The translations under genes were made by a program, and so were the position numbers. A DNA stretch of 9,385 bases from Endomicrobium sp. (GTDB lineage: Bacteria; Elusimicrobiota; Endomicrobiia; Endomicrobiales; Endomicrobiaceae): contig JAISDI010000272.1 of the NCBI GenBank assembly GCA_031264895.1, positions 1 through 9,385 of the forward strand, in the 5' to 3' direction. Each line of letters opens with the position of its first letter. The stretch's first letter is position 1. Under the pieces are notes generated by a model. The model saw only the letters and a list, made by a program, of their open reading frames with translations. It had not been told where the DNA came from and did not search any database. This document shows, piece by piece, positions 1 to 6,686 of the stretch.

Positions 1-86
1 CTTCTTCCCATCTGTATCGTTTTTCACTCTCTATTCCTCTCTTCGTTCGGATTAAACGACCCTCTCATAGCTAAAGCTTTTTTATC

Positions 87-105
87 CCACCAGCTCCGCT
101 GGTGG
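87..105. repeat. Perfect 8-bp hairpin, REP-like
   Basis: CCACCAGC (87-94) and GCTGGTGG (98-105) are perfect inverse complements around a 3-base loop. There is no T-run after the stem on either strand: on + it is followed by TTCAGAA, on minus by an A-run. It is therefore not an intrinsic terminator. Its position beside another palindrome suggests a dispersed palindromic (REP-like) intergenic element. Confidence 0.5.
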
Positions 106-123
106 TTCAGAACTACCAACATG

Positions 124-162
124 GATTCCGTGTCAAGCACGGAATGACAGTCCCCACACCGT
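124..162 (+). repeat. Dispersed palindromic repeat, copy 1
   Basis: The 39-base segment carries a perfect 8-bp inverted repeat, ATTCCGTG (125-132) and CACGGAAT (138-145), around the loop TCAAG, followed by GACAG. It aligns without gaps to 6517-6555 with 31 of 39 identities. The second copy keeps the left arm and the ATGACAG and ACACCGT segments but its stem has decayed. The two copies lie in the same orientation on either side of the seven-gene operon. This form resembles intergenic palindromic repeats common in many bacterial genomes; the family name is not known to me. Confidence 0.65.
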
Positions 163-163
163 T

Positions 164-253
164 GCCATTCCAGTATGACAGAAAACATAGGTTTTCATGC
201 GCTTGTCGCGTCGTTCTAGTATGCCGCAAAGGCCTTGTCTTTCTAATATGCCG
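164..253 (+). repeat. Three degenerate 17-bp modules
   Basis: Three 17-mers align without gaps: 164-180, 210-226 and 237-253, with the shared core TTCYARTATG. The second and third match at 15 of 17 positions; the first and second at 12 of 17. Start-to-start spacings of 46 and 27 bases are irregular, so this is not a CRISPR. They look like decayed copies of one intergenic repeat. Confidence 0.45.
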
Positions 254-268
254 TGCGCTAGCACAAAC

Positions 269-298
269 TGGACACTTTTAAGCGTTTTTTGATAGAAT
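269..298 (+). promoter_or_regulatory. Candidate sigma70 promoter for the tmk operon
   Basis: TGGACA (269-274) differs at one position from the -35 consensus, and TAGAAT (293-298) differs at one position from the -10 consensus; the spacer is 18 bases. A transcript would begin near 304-306, only a few bases before the ATG at 308. That implies a leaderless or nearly leaderless message, in keeping with the lack of a Shine-Dalgarno site. This is inference from motif matching only. Confidence 0.4.
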
Positions 299-307
299 TT
301 GAAATTA

Positions 308-958
308 ATGAAAAGAAACAGTGATTTTTTTATTACCATTGAAGGCGGAGAAGGTTCAGGCAAAACCACGCATTCGCTTCTTTTGAAAAAATATCTTGAA
401 AGCAAAGGCTTTTCCGTGCTGCTTACAAGAGAGCCGGGCGGTACTTCTCTGGCGGAATCAATAAGAAAAATTCTTTTAAATCCCGGTTCAAACCTTGTGC
501 CTTTAAGCGAATTGCTTTTGTATGAAGCCGCAAGAGCGCAGCATATGGAAGAAATTATTCTTCCGGCGCTAAAAAGCAAAAAAGCCGTAATATGCGACAG
601 ATTTACGGACGCCACTTTGGCCTATCAGGGTTACGGGAGAAAACTTGATTTAACTCTTATAAAAAAGCTAAACGACGCGGCCTCTTTCGGCATTACGCCG
701 CTCATAACAATATATATGGACATAAATCCATGCTTGGGCGTGAACAAAGCCAAAGGACTCAACAAAGAGTCCTATGGACAAAAAGGCGACAGAATAGAAA
801 GAGAATCTTTAGATTTTCATAAATCCGTCAGAAAAGGCTATCTCGAACTTGCAAAAAAGTACCCCGAAAGAATAAAAAAAATTAATACTAAAAAAGACAT
901 AAACAAAACGCAAACCGAAATAAGAAAAGTCGTGGATACGGCGATAAAAAATGTTTGA
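308..958 (+). CDS. tmk: Thymidylate kinase (dTMP kinase)
   Basis: This cytoplasmic enzyme phosphorylates dTMP to dTDP with ATP, the step that commits both salvage and de novo dTMP to DNA synthesis. Counting from the ATG at 308 (216 residues, close to the usual 200-215), the Walker A loop is GGEGSGKT at 13-20. The dTMP-binding REPGGT lies at 41-46, the DRF motif at 97-99 with QGYGR at 107-111, and a LID-like segment with KGDRIERESLDFH at about 159-171. A TTG at 299 in the same frame would add three residues, but ATG 308 better fits the family's N-terminus; neither has a clear ribosome binding site. The stop overlaps the start of holB by 8 bases, indicating translational coupling. It is the first gene of the seven-gene operon. 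Confidence 0.95.
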   Translation: MKRNSDFFITIEGGEGSGKTTHSLLLKKYLESKGFSVLLTREPGGTSLAESIRKILLNPGSNLVPLSELLLYEAARAQHMEEIILPALKSKKAVICDRFTDATLAYQGYGRKLDLTLIKKLNDAASFGITPLITIYMDINPCLGVNKAKGLNKESYGQKGDRIERESLDFHKSVRKGYLELAKKYPERIKKINTKKDINKTQTEIRKVVDTAIKNV

Positions 959-1922
959 AAACATATTGGGTCAACAAAAAATAAAAAAGCTTTTGGCGGG
1001 ACAGATAAAGAGCGGGAAAATTCCGCATGCGTATATTTTTATGGGACAAAACGGAGTGGGAAGAAAATATACGGCTTTTGAATTTGCGAAAATATTGAAC
1101 TGCACGACAAACGATTTTGCCAAAACCGATACGGGCGCTTGTGGCAAATGCTTAAACTGCGAAAAAATATCAAAAAATCTGCACCCTGATTTTCATCTTA
1201 TAGATTTTGCCAAACAGGCGGAAATGCTTGACGAAGATTTTGAAAAACAAAAAGTTCTTAAAATAGGAACCATAAGGAATGTTCAAAAAGAAGTCGCAAC
1301 AAAAGCGCATGAATCAAAATGGAAATTTTTTGTCATTGAGCCGGCTGAAAAAATGAACGCTGAAGCGGCAAACTGTCTTTTAAAAACTCTGGAAGAGCCG
1401 CCGGATAATACGATACTTATACTTGTCGCGCGGCATAAAGAAACCATTCCGCAGACTATAGTTTCGCGTTCGCAGACTTTATTTTTTCAACCGCTGCAGC
1501 AAGATACAATATCAAGCTTTTTAATGCTCAGACATTCGCTGTCCGCTGCAAAAGCTCAGGAGATAGCGGCATTGAGCGAAGGATCGATCGAGGAGGCCGA
1601 AAAACTTATCAGCGGCGAAGAAAGCGAAGGGCTTTCCCTGTGGCTTAAACTCAAAACCAAAGATATGTACATATCGGACATTCTTGAACTATCAAGAAGC
1701 ATGTCAAGAGACCGCGAAAAAGCCGTCGAATACATAGACGCCATGATAGCGGAAGCAAAAAAAGATTTCAGGTTTTACCCAAAAAGCGCCGCCGATTCGC
1801 TTGATCTGCTGACAAAGTCCAGAGCGCTGATTTTGCAAAACGTAAATACGCAGACGGTTTTGGACAATCTGTTTTTTGATTTGAAAGAAATTAAAGACAA
1901 TTCAAGCGCGTTAAAAATATAA
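951..1922 (+). CDS. holB: DNA polymerase III, delta prime subunit (clamp loader)
   Basis: Delta prime is the stator of the clamp-loader complex that opens the sliding clamp and places it on primed DNA. The 323-residue product begins with the family's FENILGQQKIKKLL and has an AAA+ core. The phosphate-binding loop is GQNGVGRK (32-39), with Arg where the catalytic Lys normally sits, as expected for a subunit that need not hydrolyse ATP. Four cysteines (51, 64, 67, 70) form the zinc module typical of DnaX/HolB. KMNAEAANCLLKTLEEPP (134-151) is the conserved delta prime/DnaX signature, and SRSQ (172-175) stands at the arginine-finger SRC position. The C-terminal third is the less conserved collar domain. 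Its start lies inside the end of tmk, the common tmk-holB pairing. DnaX gamma/tau is the main alternative, but the degenerate P-loop and the context argue for HolB. Confidence 0.93.
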   Translation: MFENILGQQKIKKLLAGQIKSGKIPHAYIFMGQNGVGRKYTAFEFAKILNCTTNDFAKTDTGACGKCLNCEKISKNLHPDFHLIDFAKQAEMLDEDFEKQKVLKIGTIRNVQKEVATKAHESKWKFFVIEPAEKMNAEAANCLLKTLEEPPDNTILILVARHKETIPQTIVSRSQTLFFQPLQQDTISSFLMLRHSLSAAKAQEIAALSEGSIEEAEKLISGEESEGLSLWLKLKTKDMYISDILELSRSMSRDREKAVEYIDAMIAEAKKDFRFYPKSAADSLDLLTKSRALILQNVNTQTVLDNLFFDLKEIKDNSSALKI

Positions 1923-1926
1923 TTAC

Positions 1927-1930
1927 GGAG
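1927..1930 (+). promoter_or_regulatory. Ribosome binding site of ricT
   Basis: GGAG lies 6 bases before the ATG at 1937, inside the 14-base gap after holB. It is the clearest Shine-Dalgarno site in the first half of the operon and fixes the start of ricT. Confidence 0.7.
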
Positions 1931-1936
1931 ATAAAT

Positions 1937-2746
1937 ATGCCAATCGTCGTAGGAGTTATGGTAAGAAGGATCAAAGATAAAATTTATGCGGAAGTCGGGC
2001 ATTTGGATTTAAAAATCGGAGAAAAAGTAATCGTAGAAACCGAACACGGCGTTGAAGCCGGAGTGGTATGCGAACGCGAAAAAAATATCGTCAAAGGCAA
2101 AGACCCCGTCGGGAAAGTTATAAGAAAGCTCACCGAAGACGACAAAAGAAAGCTTGCCGACAACGAAGCCAGAAACGTCAAAGCGCAGGCCATAGTCGTC
2201 GAAAAAGCCGACGACCACGAGCTTGACATGAAACTTACCTGCGTACAGTACACTTTTGACCGTTCAAAACTTTTCGTCTATTACACTTCCGAAACAAGAG
2301 TTGATTTCAGGGAACTGATAAAAGATCTGGGACACATTCTAAAGACAAGAATACAGATGGTGCAGATAGGCGTTAGGGACGAATCCAAAATGGTGGGCGG
2401 CATAGGCACGTGCGGACAGGTTTTATGCTGTCAAAATTTTTTAAAAGATTTCAGTTCCGTTACCATAGACATGGCAAAAGAACAGGAACTTTCTTTAAAC
2501 ACGGCAAAACTTTCCGGCCTTTGCGGAAGACTGATGTGCTGCATAGCTTATGAAAACGAACATTACATAAACATAAAAAAAGGTCTGCCCGAAATCGGCG
2601 AAACGATACATACGCCCGACGGAAAAGCGAAGCTTGCCGCCATAGACCGCATAAAAGAAACCGTAACTGCGGATTTCGGAGACAGAGAGTTTAAAACTTA
2701 TCCGATAGAAGTAATTAAAAATAGGAACATAAAGGACAAAAAATGA
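1937..2746 (+). CDS. ricT: PSP1-domain protein RicT (YaaT family)
   Basis: This 269-residue protein belongs to the PSP1/YaaT family. In Bacillus subtilis, RicT joins RicA and RicF in an iron-sulfur complex that affects RNase Y-dependent mRNA processing, sporulation and competence; that role is family knowledge and has not been shown for this organism. The N-terminal beta-rich half (about 1-90) contains GEKVIVETEHGVEAGVV. The PSP1 core follows, with the hallmark cysteine clusters GIGTCGQVLCC (155-165) and LSGLCGRLMCC (192-202), plausible cluster ligands. The gene sits directly after holB, as yaaT does in Firmicutes. Its TGA stop overlaps the metG start as ATGA, so the two are probably translationally coupled. 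Length is normal (about 270). Confidence 0.93.
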   Translation: MPIVVGVMVRRIKDKIYAEVGHLDLKIGEKVIVETEHGVEAGVVCEREKNIVKGKDPVGKVIRKLTEDDKRKLADNEARNVKAQAIVVEKADDHELDMKLTCVQYTFDRSKLFVYYTSETRVDFRELIKDLGHILKTRIQMVQIGVRDESKMVGGIGTCGQVLCCQNFLKDFSSVTIDMAKEQELSLNTAKLSGLCGRLMCCIAYENEHYINIKKGLPEIGETIHTPDGKAKLAAIDRIKETVTADFGDREFKTYPIEVIKNRNIKDKK

Positions 2747-4296
2747 AATTTTATATCACCACTCCGATTTATTACGTCAACGACATTCCGCATATAGGGC
2801 ATTCTTATACTACGATAGCGGCGGACATTCTGGCCCGCTGGAAAAGGTTAAACGGGTTTGACGTATATTTTTTGACCGGTACGGACGAACACGGAACGAA
2901 AATAGCGCAGGCCGCAAAAGAAAAAGGCAAAACTCCGCAGGAACTTTGCGACGAGATGAGCGAAAAATTTAAAGAGGCGTGGAAACTTTTAAACATTACT
3001 AACGACGATTTTATAAGAACTACTGAAAAACGTCAGGAATATACGGTACAGACAATAGCGCAGGCACTTTTTGACAAAAAACTTATTTTCAAAAACAAAT
3101 ACGAAGCGCTTTACTGCGTAGGCTGCGAAAAGTTTTTGGCGGAAAAAGACCTTGACGAAAACGGCTGCTGTCCGGATCACAAAACAAAGCCCGTACTTCA
3201 ATCGGAAGAAAATTATTTTTTCAAACTTTCTTCGTTTCAAGACGAGCTACTTGAAAGAATCACAAACGCTGCACATAAACAGCATATAGAAATACAGCCC
3301 GAAGAAAGAAGAAATGAAATAGTCGGTAAAATCAAACTCGGCCTTGAAGATATAAGCATATCCAGAACGGCGGTAGATTGGGGAATACATCTTCCTTTTG
3401 ATAAAGAGCAGACCGCATACGTGTGGATAGACGCGCTGATAAATTATATCACCGGAGTAGGATATCCGGACAATAAAGAAATGTTTGAAAAATACTGGCC
3501 TGCCGACGTTCATTTAATGGCAAAAGACATTTTATGGTTTCACTCGGTAATATGGCCGGCAGTTTTGATGGGCGCGGGGCTTGCCACCCCGAAAAAAGTT
3601 TACTCGCACGGATTTTTTACTTTAAACGGATCAAAAATGTCCAAGACGCTTGGAAACGTTATTTCTCCGCAGGAGCTTGTCGAAAAATTCGGCGTCGACG
3701 CGGCAAGGTATCTTGCGGTTTCTTTAATACCTTTCGGCCCGGACGGAGACATTTCATGGACGGGACTTACGCTAAAATATAACGTGGATTTGGCAAACAA
3801 TTTAGGAAACCTCATTTCAAGAACAATCAAAATGGCCGAAAAATATTTTGATTTAAAAGTTCCTCAATGCAGCCCGGATTTTGAGCTTGCTAAAAAAACC
3901 GCAAAAATTCTTGAAGACGATTTTACGCCGGCAATAAACAATCTTTATTTTCACAAAGCCGCGCAAGCCTTGCAAAATGCCGTAACGACAGTAAACCAGC
4001 AGATAGAAAATGATGCGCCGTGGAAACTTGCAAAAACCGATCCCGAAAAACTTCCAGCGTGCATATACTCATATTTACAGGCGGCGGATTTAATAGCTAT
4101 ACATCTTCTGGCGTTCATGCCCGAAACTGCTGAAAAAATCTGGAGCGTCTGCGCTGCGCAAGAAAACATCGAAGAAACCGCAAAAAAATATTTTAAGGAT
4201 AAAATCATACCTGAAAAAGGTTTTTCTGTTTCCGGCGCACAGCTTCAACAGGCTCAGGTTTTATTCCCGCGCATAATAGCCGAAGAAAAAAAATGA
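2743..4296 (+). CDS. metG: Methionyl-tRNA synthetase (class Ia)
   Basis: The enzyme activates methionine with ATP and charges initiator and elongator tRNA-Met in the cytoplasm. The 517-residue product has the Rossmann-fold signature HIGH (17-20), FLTGTDEHGTK (43-53) and the connective-peptide zinc site CVGC (125-128) plus CPDH (143-146). AYVWIDALINY lies at 225-235 and the second ATP-binding motif, KMSKT, at 298-302 (a common form of KMSKS). The C-terminal half is the helical anticodon-binding domain. The protein ends near residue 517 without the C-terminal EMAP/Trbp111 OB-fold seen in longer bacterial enzymes, so it is the short form. AAAGGA at 2731-2736 is a plausible ribosome binding site. 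ATGA overlaps join it to ricT upstream and tatD downstream. Confidence 0.97.
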   Translation: MKFYITTPIYYVNDIPHIGHSYTTIAADILARWKRLNGFDVYFLTGTDEHGTKIAQAAKEKGKTPQELCDEMSEKFKEAWKLLNITNDDFIRTTEKRQEYTVQTIAQALFDKKLIFKNKYEALYCVGCEKFLAEKDLDENGCCPDHKTKPVLQSEENYFFKLSSFQDELLERITNAAHKQHIEIQPEERRNEIVGKIKLGLEDISISRTAVDWGIHLPFDKEQTAYVWIDALINYITGVGYPDNKEMFEKYWPADVHLMAKDILWFHSVIWPAVLMGAGLATPKKVYSHGFFTLNGSKMSKTLGNVISPQELVEKFGVDAARYLAVSLIPFGPDGDISWTGLTLKYNVDLANNLGNLISRTIKMAEKYFDLKVPQCSPDFELAKKTAKILEDDFTPAINNLYFHKAAQALQNAVTTVNQQIENDAPWKLAKTDPEKLPACIYSYLQAADLIAIHLLAFMPETAEKIWSVCAAQENIEETAKKYFKDKIIPEKGFSVSGAQLQQAQVLFPRIIAEEKK

Positions 4297-5057
4297 TTAT
4301 AGACACGCACGCTCATTTAACGGACGCCAAGTTTGATGCCGACAGGCAAGAAGTTCTCAAAAGAGCTTTCGATGCCGGCGTCAATAAAATAATAGAGATT
4401 TCCTGCGAACCGGAATTGTGGGATAAGAGCGGAGAATTTTCAAAAAAAGACAATATCTACGTTTCATACGGCATTCACCCGCACGAAGCCGAAAAAGCGT
4501 CCGAAAAAGATTTTGAAAAACTCGACGAACTGCTGCGGGACGAAAAAACCGTCGCTATCGGCGAAATAGGTCTTGATTATCACTATGATTTTTCCCCACG
4601 CAAAATTCAGCGGGAAATATTTTTAAAGCAGCTTGATATGGCCGTAAAACATAATAAAACGCTTATTATACACTGCCGCAGCGCTTACGAAGAGTTAATC
4701 ACGATTTTAAAAAATTACAAAAGTTATCCGAAAGGCGTTATTCACTGTTTTTCCGGAACGCCCGAACAGGCGAAAATTTATGTAGAAATGGGTTTTATGC
4801 TAGGCATTGACGGCCCCGTAACTTATCGGAAATCGGATAAACTCAGACAGGTTGCGGCTGAAACAGACATTTCAAAGCTTTTAATCGAAACCGACTGTCC
4901 GTATCTCGCGCCGCAAAAATTCAGGGGACAAAGAAACGAGCCGGCGTATATCGTCGAAACTTTAAGCAAGATTGCGGAAATTAAAAATATTTCTTATGAA
5001 GAAGCGGCAAAAATAACTTATCAAAACGCATTAAATCTGTTTGAAATCGGAGAATAA
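4293..5057 (+). CDS. tatD: TatD-family metal-dependent hydrolase
   Basis: TatD proteins are TIM-barrel metallo-hydrolases of the amidohydrolase superfamily. Characterised members act as Mg-dependent 3'-5' DNases/exonucleases or on D-aminoacyl-tRNA. At 254 residues the length is standard. The expected metal ligands are visible: HAH (His6, His8), GIHPH (60-64), GEIGLDYHYD with Glu91 (90-99), IIHCRSA with His127, VIHCFSG with His151, and IETDCPYLAP with Asp201. RGQRNEPAYI (211-220) is the usual C-terminal signature. The start overlaps the metG stop (ATGA) and the gene ends one base before the radical SAM start. The metG-tatD pairing is widespread in bacteria. Confidence 0.95.
   Translation: MIIDTHAHLTDAKFDADRQEVLKRAFDAGVNKIIEISCEPELWDKSGEFSKKDNIYVSYGIHPHEAEKASEKDFEKLDELLRDEKTVAIGEIGLDYHYDFSPRKIQREIFLKQLDMAVKHNKTLIIHCRSAYEELITILKNYKSYPKGVIHCFSGTPEQAKIYVEMGFMLGIDGPVTYRKSDKLRQVAAETDISKLLIETDCPYLAPQKFRGQRNEPAYIVETLSKIAEIKNISYEEAAKITYQNALNLFEIGE
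5049..5052 (+). promoter_or_regulatory. Ribosome binding site that fixes the radical SAM start
   Basis: GGAG within CGGAG lies 6 bases before the TTG at 5059. It supports that TTG over the in-frame TTG at 5041, which has no comparable site and would lengthen the overlap with tatD. Confidence 0.6.
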
Positions 5058-5058
5058 A

Positions 5059-5661
5059 TTGAACGTCATTTCATATATTTTCGGAAACAATCTTTATTTA
5101 AACATAACAAACAGGTGCATGATGGCCTGCCCGTACTGCATAAAATATAAATGGGCTAATGATTTCCACGGAAACGATTTAAAGCTTGAACGCGAACCTT
5201 CGGCGCAAGACGTAATCAAAGCCATAGGCGACCCGACAAAATACGGTGAAATAATATTTTGCGGATACGGCGACGCGCTCACAAGGCTTGAAGAAGTCAA
5301 AGAAATATCCGGATGGGTAAAAGAAAACGGCGGCAAAGTCAGAATCAATACGGCGGGCCTTGCAAACAAATATTACGGGAAAAATATTCTCCCGCAGCTC
5401 AAAGGAATAGTCGACGTTCTTTCAATAAGTTTAAACGGAACAAATCCCGAAGAGCATAACAGAATTAACCGCCCGATGTTTAAAGAAGAATCTTTTGACG
5501 AAATAATCGCTTTTGCAAAACTTGCCAAAGATTATATAAATTCCGTAGTCATTACGGCTGTGGAACTTCCGCAGCTGGACGTTTCAAAAGTCGAACGAAT
5601 AGCAAAAGAAATAGGAGTACAGTTTCGTTCGCGCCCTTATTTAGATGAAAAAGAAAATTGA
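5059..5661 (+). CDS. TatD-associated radical SAM protein
   Basis: This looks like the small radical SAM family often encoded next to TatD; its substrate is unknown. Using TTG 5059 (200 residues), the N-terminus aligns with the family's short lead-in before the cluster motif. That motif is Cys20-x3-Cys24-x2-Cys27 (CMMACPYC), the 4Fe-4S site that cleaves S-adenosylmethionine. FCGYGDALTR (67-76) stands at the SAM-binding GGE/GEP motif, but with Asp-Ala where Glu-Pro is usual. RINTAGL (95-101) and SLNG (124-127) are strand motifs of the partial TIM barrel. No second cluster or SPASM domain is visible, so it is a minimal enzyme. It starts one base after tatD and its end overlaps the next gene by 17 bases. 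A joint role with TatD is inferred from conserved adjacency only. Confidence 0.85.
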   Translation: MNVISYIFGNNLYLNITNRCMMACPYCIKYKWANDFHGNDLKLEREPSAQDVIKAIGDPTKYGEIIFCGYGDALTRLEEVKEISGWVKENGGKVRINTAGLANKYYGKNILPQLKGIVDVLSISLNGTNPEEHNRINRPMFKEESFDEIIAFAKLAKDYINSVVITAVELPQLDVSKVERIAKEIGVQFRSRPYLDEKEN

Positions 5662-6481
5662 AATCCAAAAAATTATAAAACTTTTGTCCGTCGCGCTGGG
5701 CATTTTCGTAATTTCAAAAGCGCTGGCTTTCGTCAACCTTGTAAGAGTACAGGCATATATATATGCCGACGATAAATCCCACGCAGTAACACCCTACAAA
5801 CACATATCCCTGCAAAGCGTTTTGCAAAAATACGGCATACCGCTAGGAGAAGCAGACATTGTTTCTAAAGACGTGAAAAAACCTTTAAAAATAAATGAAA
5901 TTATAAAGATAACAAGAGTTACAAAAGAGAAAAAAAGAATAAACGAATCCGTGCCTTTTAGAATGACGTGGAGCAGAAGATACAATTCGAATTTAAGAAA
6001 GGTAGAACTGCAAAAAGGAGTGGAAAAAGACAGCGTAAAAGACGTAATAGAAACCTATCACGACGGTCAGTTTTATGCAAGAGAAGTATTAAGAGACAGA
6101 ACGATAGCAAAAAATTTTTACAGGCTGGCCTTGCTTACCAAAAACAATAAAATAGAAAAAATTTACGACCTGTCAAAAGCCGAAAGAATGAAAATGGTCG
6201 CAACGGCATACTACCCGGGCGACCCGCTTGCATGGGGAGACGGCACGGTAACTTTTTTAGGACAAAAAATGCAAAGAGGCATAGTGGCAGTGGATCCAAA
6301 AGTCATACCGCTTAAAACAAGACTTTTCATATCCGGCTACGGCTACGGCTACGCCGGAGACACGGGAAACCTGATAAAAGGCAACAGAATAGACTTAGGC
6401 GTAAACAATGCCCGAGAAGAACAATCCTGGATGTTCCGCGACACTGTAGTATACATCTTAGACCCATCTGAAGTTTATTAA
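5645..6481 (+). CDS. Membrane-anchored G5-like/3D-domain protein, probable peptidoglycan-active
   Basis: The 278-residue product has a basic N-terminus and a hydrophobic segment (about 10-30), so it is likely anchored in or exported across the inner membrane. Residues about 33-92 resemble a DUF348-type module, and about 93-175 a G5-like, beta-rich spacer. From about 184 the C-terminus is a 3D domain (double-psi beta-barrel): MVATAYYPG, then the three aspartates that name the fold, in AVDP (Asp217), AGDTG (Asp239) and RIDL (Asp250). Related architectures occur in YabE and Rpf-like proteins, and the fold is shared with the lytic transglycosylase MltA. Glycan-strand cleavage is therefore plausible, but unproven here. 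The ATG at 5645 lies in the end of the radical SAM gene without a clear Shine-Dalgarno site, which suggests coupled translation. It is the last gene of the operon. Confidence 0.8.
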   Translation: MKKKIEIQKIIKLLSVALGIFVISKALAFVNLVRVQAYIYADDKSHAVTPYKHISLQSVLQKYGIPLGEADIVSKDVKKPLKINEIIKITRVTKEKKRINESVPFRMTWSRRYNSNLRKVELQKGVEKDSVKDVIETYHDGQFYAREVLRDRTIAKNFYRLALLTKNNKIEKIYDLSKAERMKMVATAYYPGDPLAWGDGTVTFLGQKMQRGIVAVDPKVIPLKTRLFISGYGYGYAGDTGNLIKGNRIDLGVNNAREEQSWMFRDTVVYILDPSEVY

Positions 6482-6686
6482 TATTAGCGATAAAACGACA
6501 CGACAAAGACAAAATAGATTCCGCGTTAAGCTCACAATGACAGCCGCTACACCGTGTCATACCGGCAAAAGTCGGCACGACAACTTGGTGAAATAGTAGA
6601 ACAATATTAATTTGTTTGCTATAGCAACTTACCACGTTTCAATTATATAGTTAAGTTACAGGCAGGCGGATTTGTAGGTACAGGGC
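6482..6686. other. Intergenic region between convergent genes
   Basis: This 205-base spacer separates the ends of the operon and of the minus-strand lipoprotein gene. It holds repeat copy 2 (6517-6555), a weak REP-like hairpin (ACCGGC/GTCGGC at about 6561-6575) and a 12-bp palindrome at 6616-6627. I see no stem followed by a T-run for either gene, so transcription may end at a non-canonical site. Confidence 0.5.
6517..6555 (+). repeat. Dispersed palindromic repeat, copy 2 (decayed)
   Basis: It is 31/39 identical, without gaps, to 124-162. GATTCCG, AAGC, AATGACAG and ACACCGT are conserved, while the right arm of the stem has changed so that the hairpin no longer forms. Directly after it, ACCGGC and GTCGGC flank AAAA and make a weak second stem of the same intergenic-repeat style. 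Confidence 0.6.

Larger units (their letters stand above)
1..298. other. Intergenic leader region upstream of tmk, no supported gene
   Basis: No convincing reading frame is seen on either strand. The + frame open from base 1 to about 147 runs through palindromic repeat DNA and has no credible start. The minus-strand open frame spanning 133-615 overlaps the thymidylate kinase gene and is a shadow. The stretch contains an 8-bp hairpin (87-105), a palindromic dispersed repeat (124-162), three degenerate 17-bp modules (164-253) and a candidate promoter (269-298). It looks like repeat-laden intergenic DNA at the head of an operon. Confidence 0.6.

Noticed and set aside
87..105. Hairpin considered as a terminator of an upstream gene
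   Set aside because: No T-run follows the stem on either strand.
164..253. Possible CRISPR array
   Set aside because: Repeats are only 17 bp, divergent and irregularly spaced; the pentamer tract at 8016-8065 has no spacers either.
133..615. Minus-strand 160-residue open frame upstream of and across tmk
   Set aside because: It overlaps a certain gene in antisense, runs through palindromic repeat DNA and has no ribosome binding site or family features.
3534..3782. Plus-strand open frame inside metG, plus several minus frames across the operon
   Set aside because: They are shadows of the well-supported metG, tmk, holB, ricT, tatD and radical SAM genes.
5041..5058. Upstream TTG start for the radical SAM protein
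   Set aside because: It lies inside tatD without a ribosome binding site, while GGAG at 5049-5052 is well placed for the TTG at 5059.
6616..6627. 12-bp palindrome TTGCTATAGCAA in the convergent spacer
   Set aside because: It has no loop or T-run and is short enough to occur by chance in AT-rich DNA; nothing else supports a binding site.
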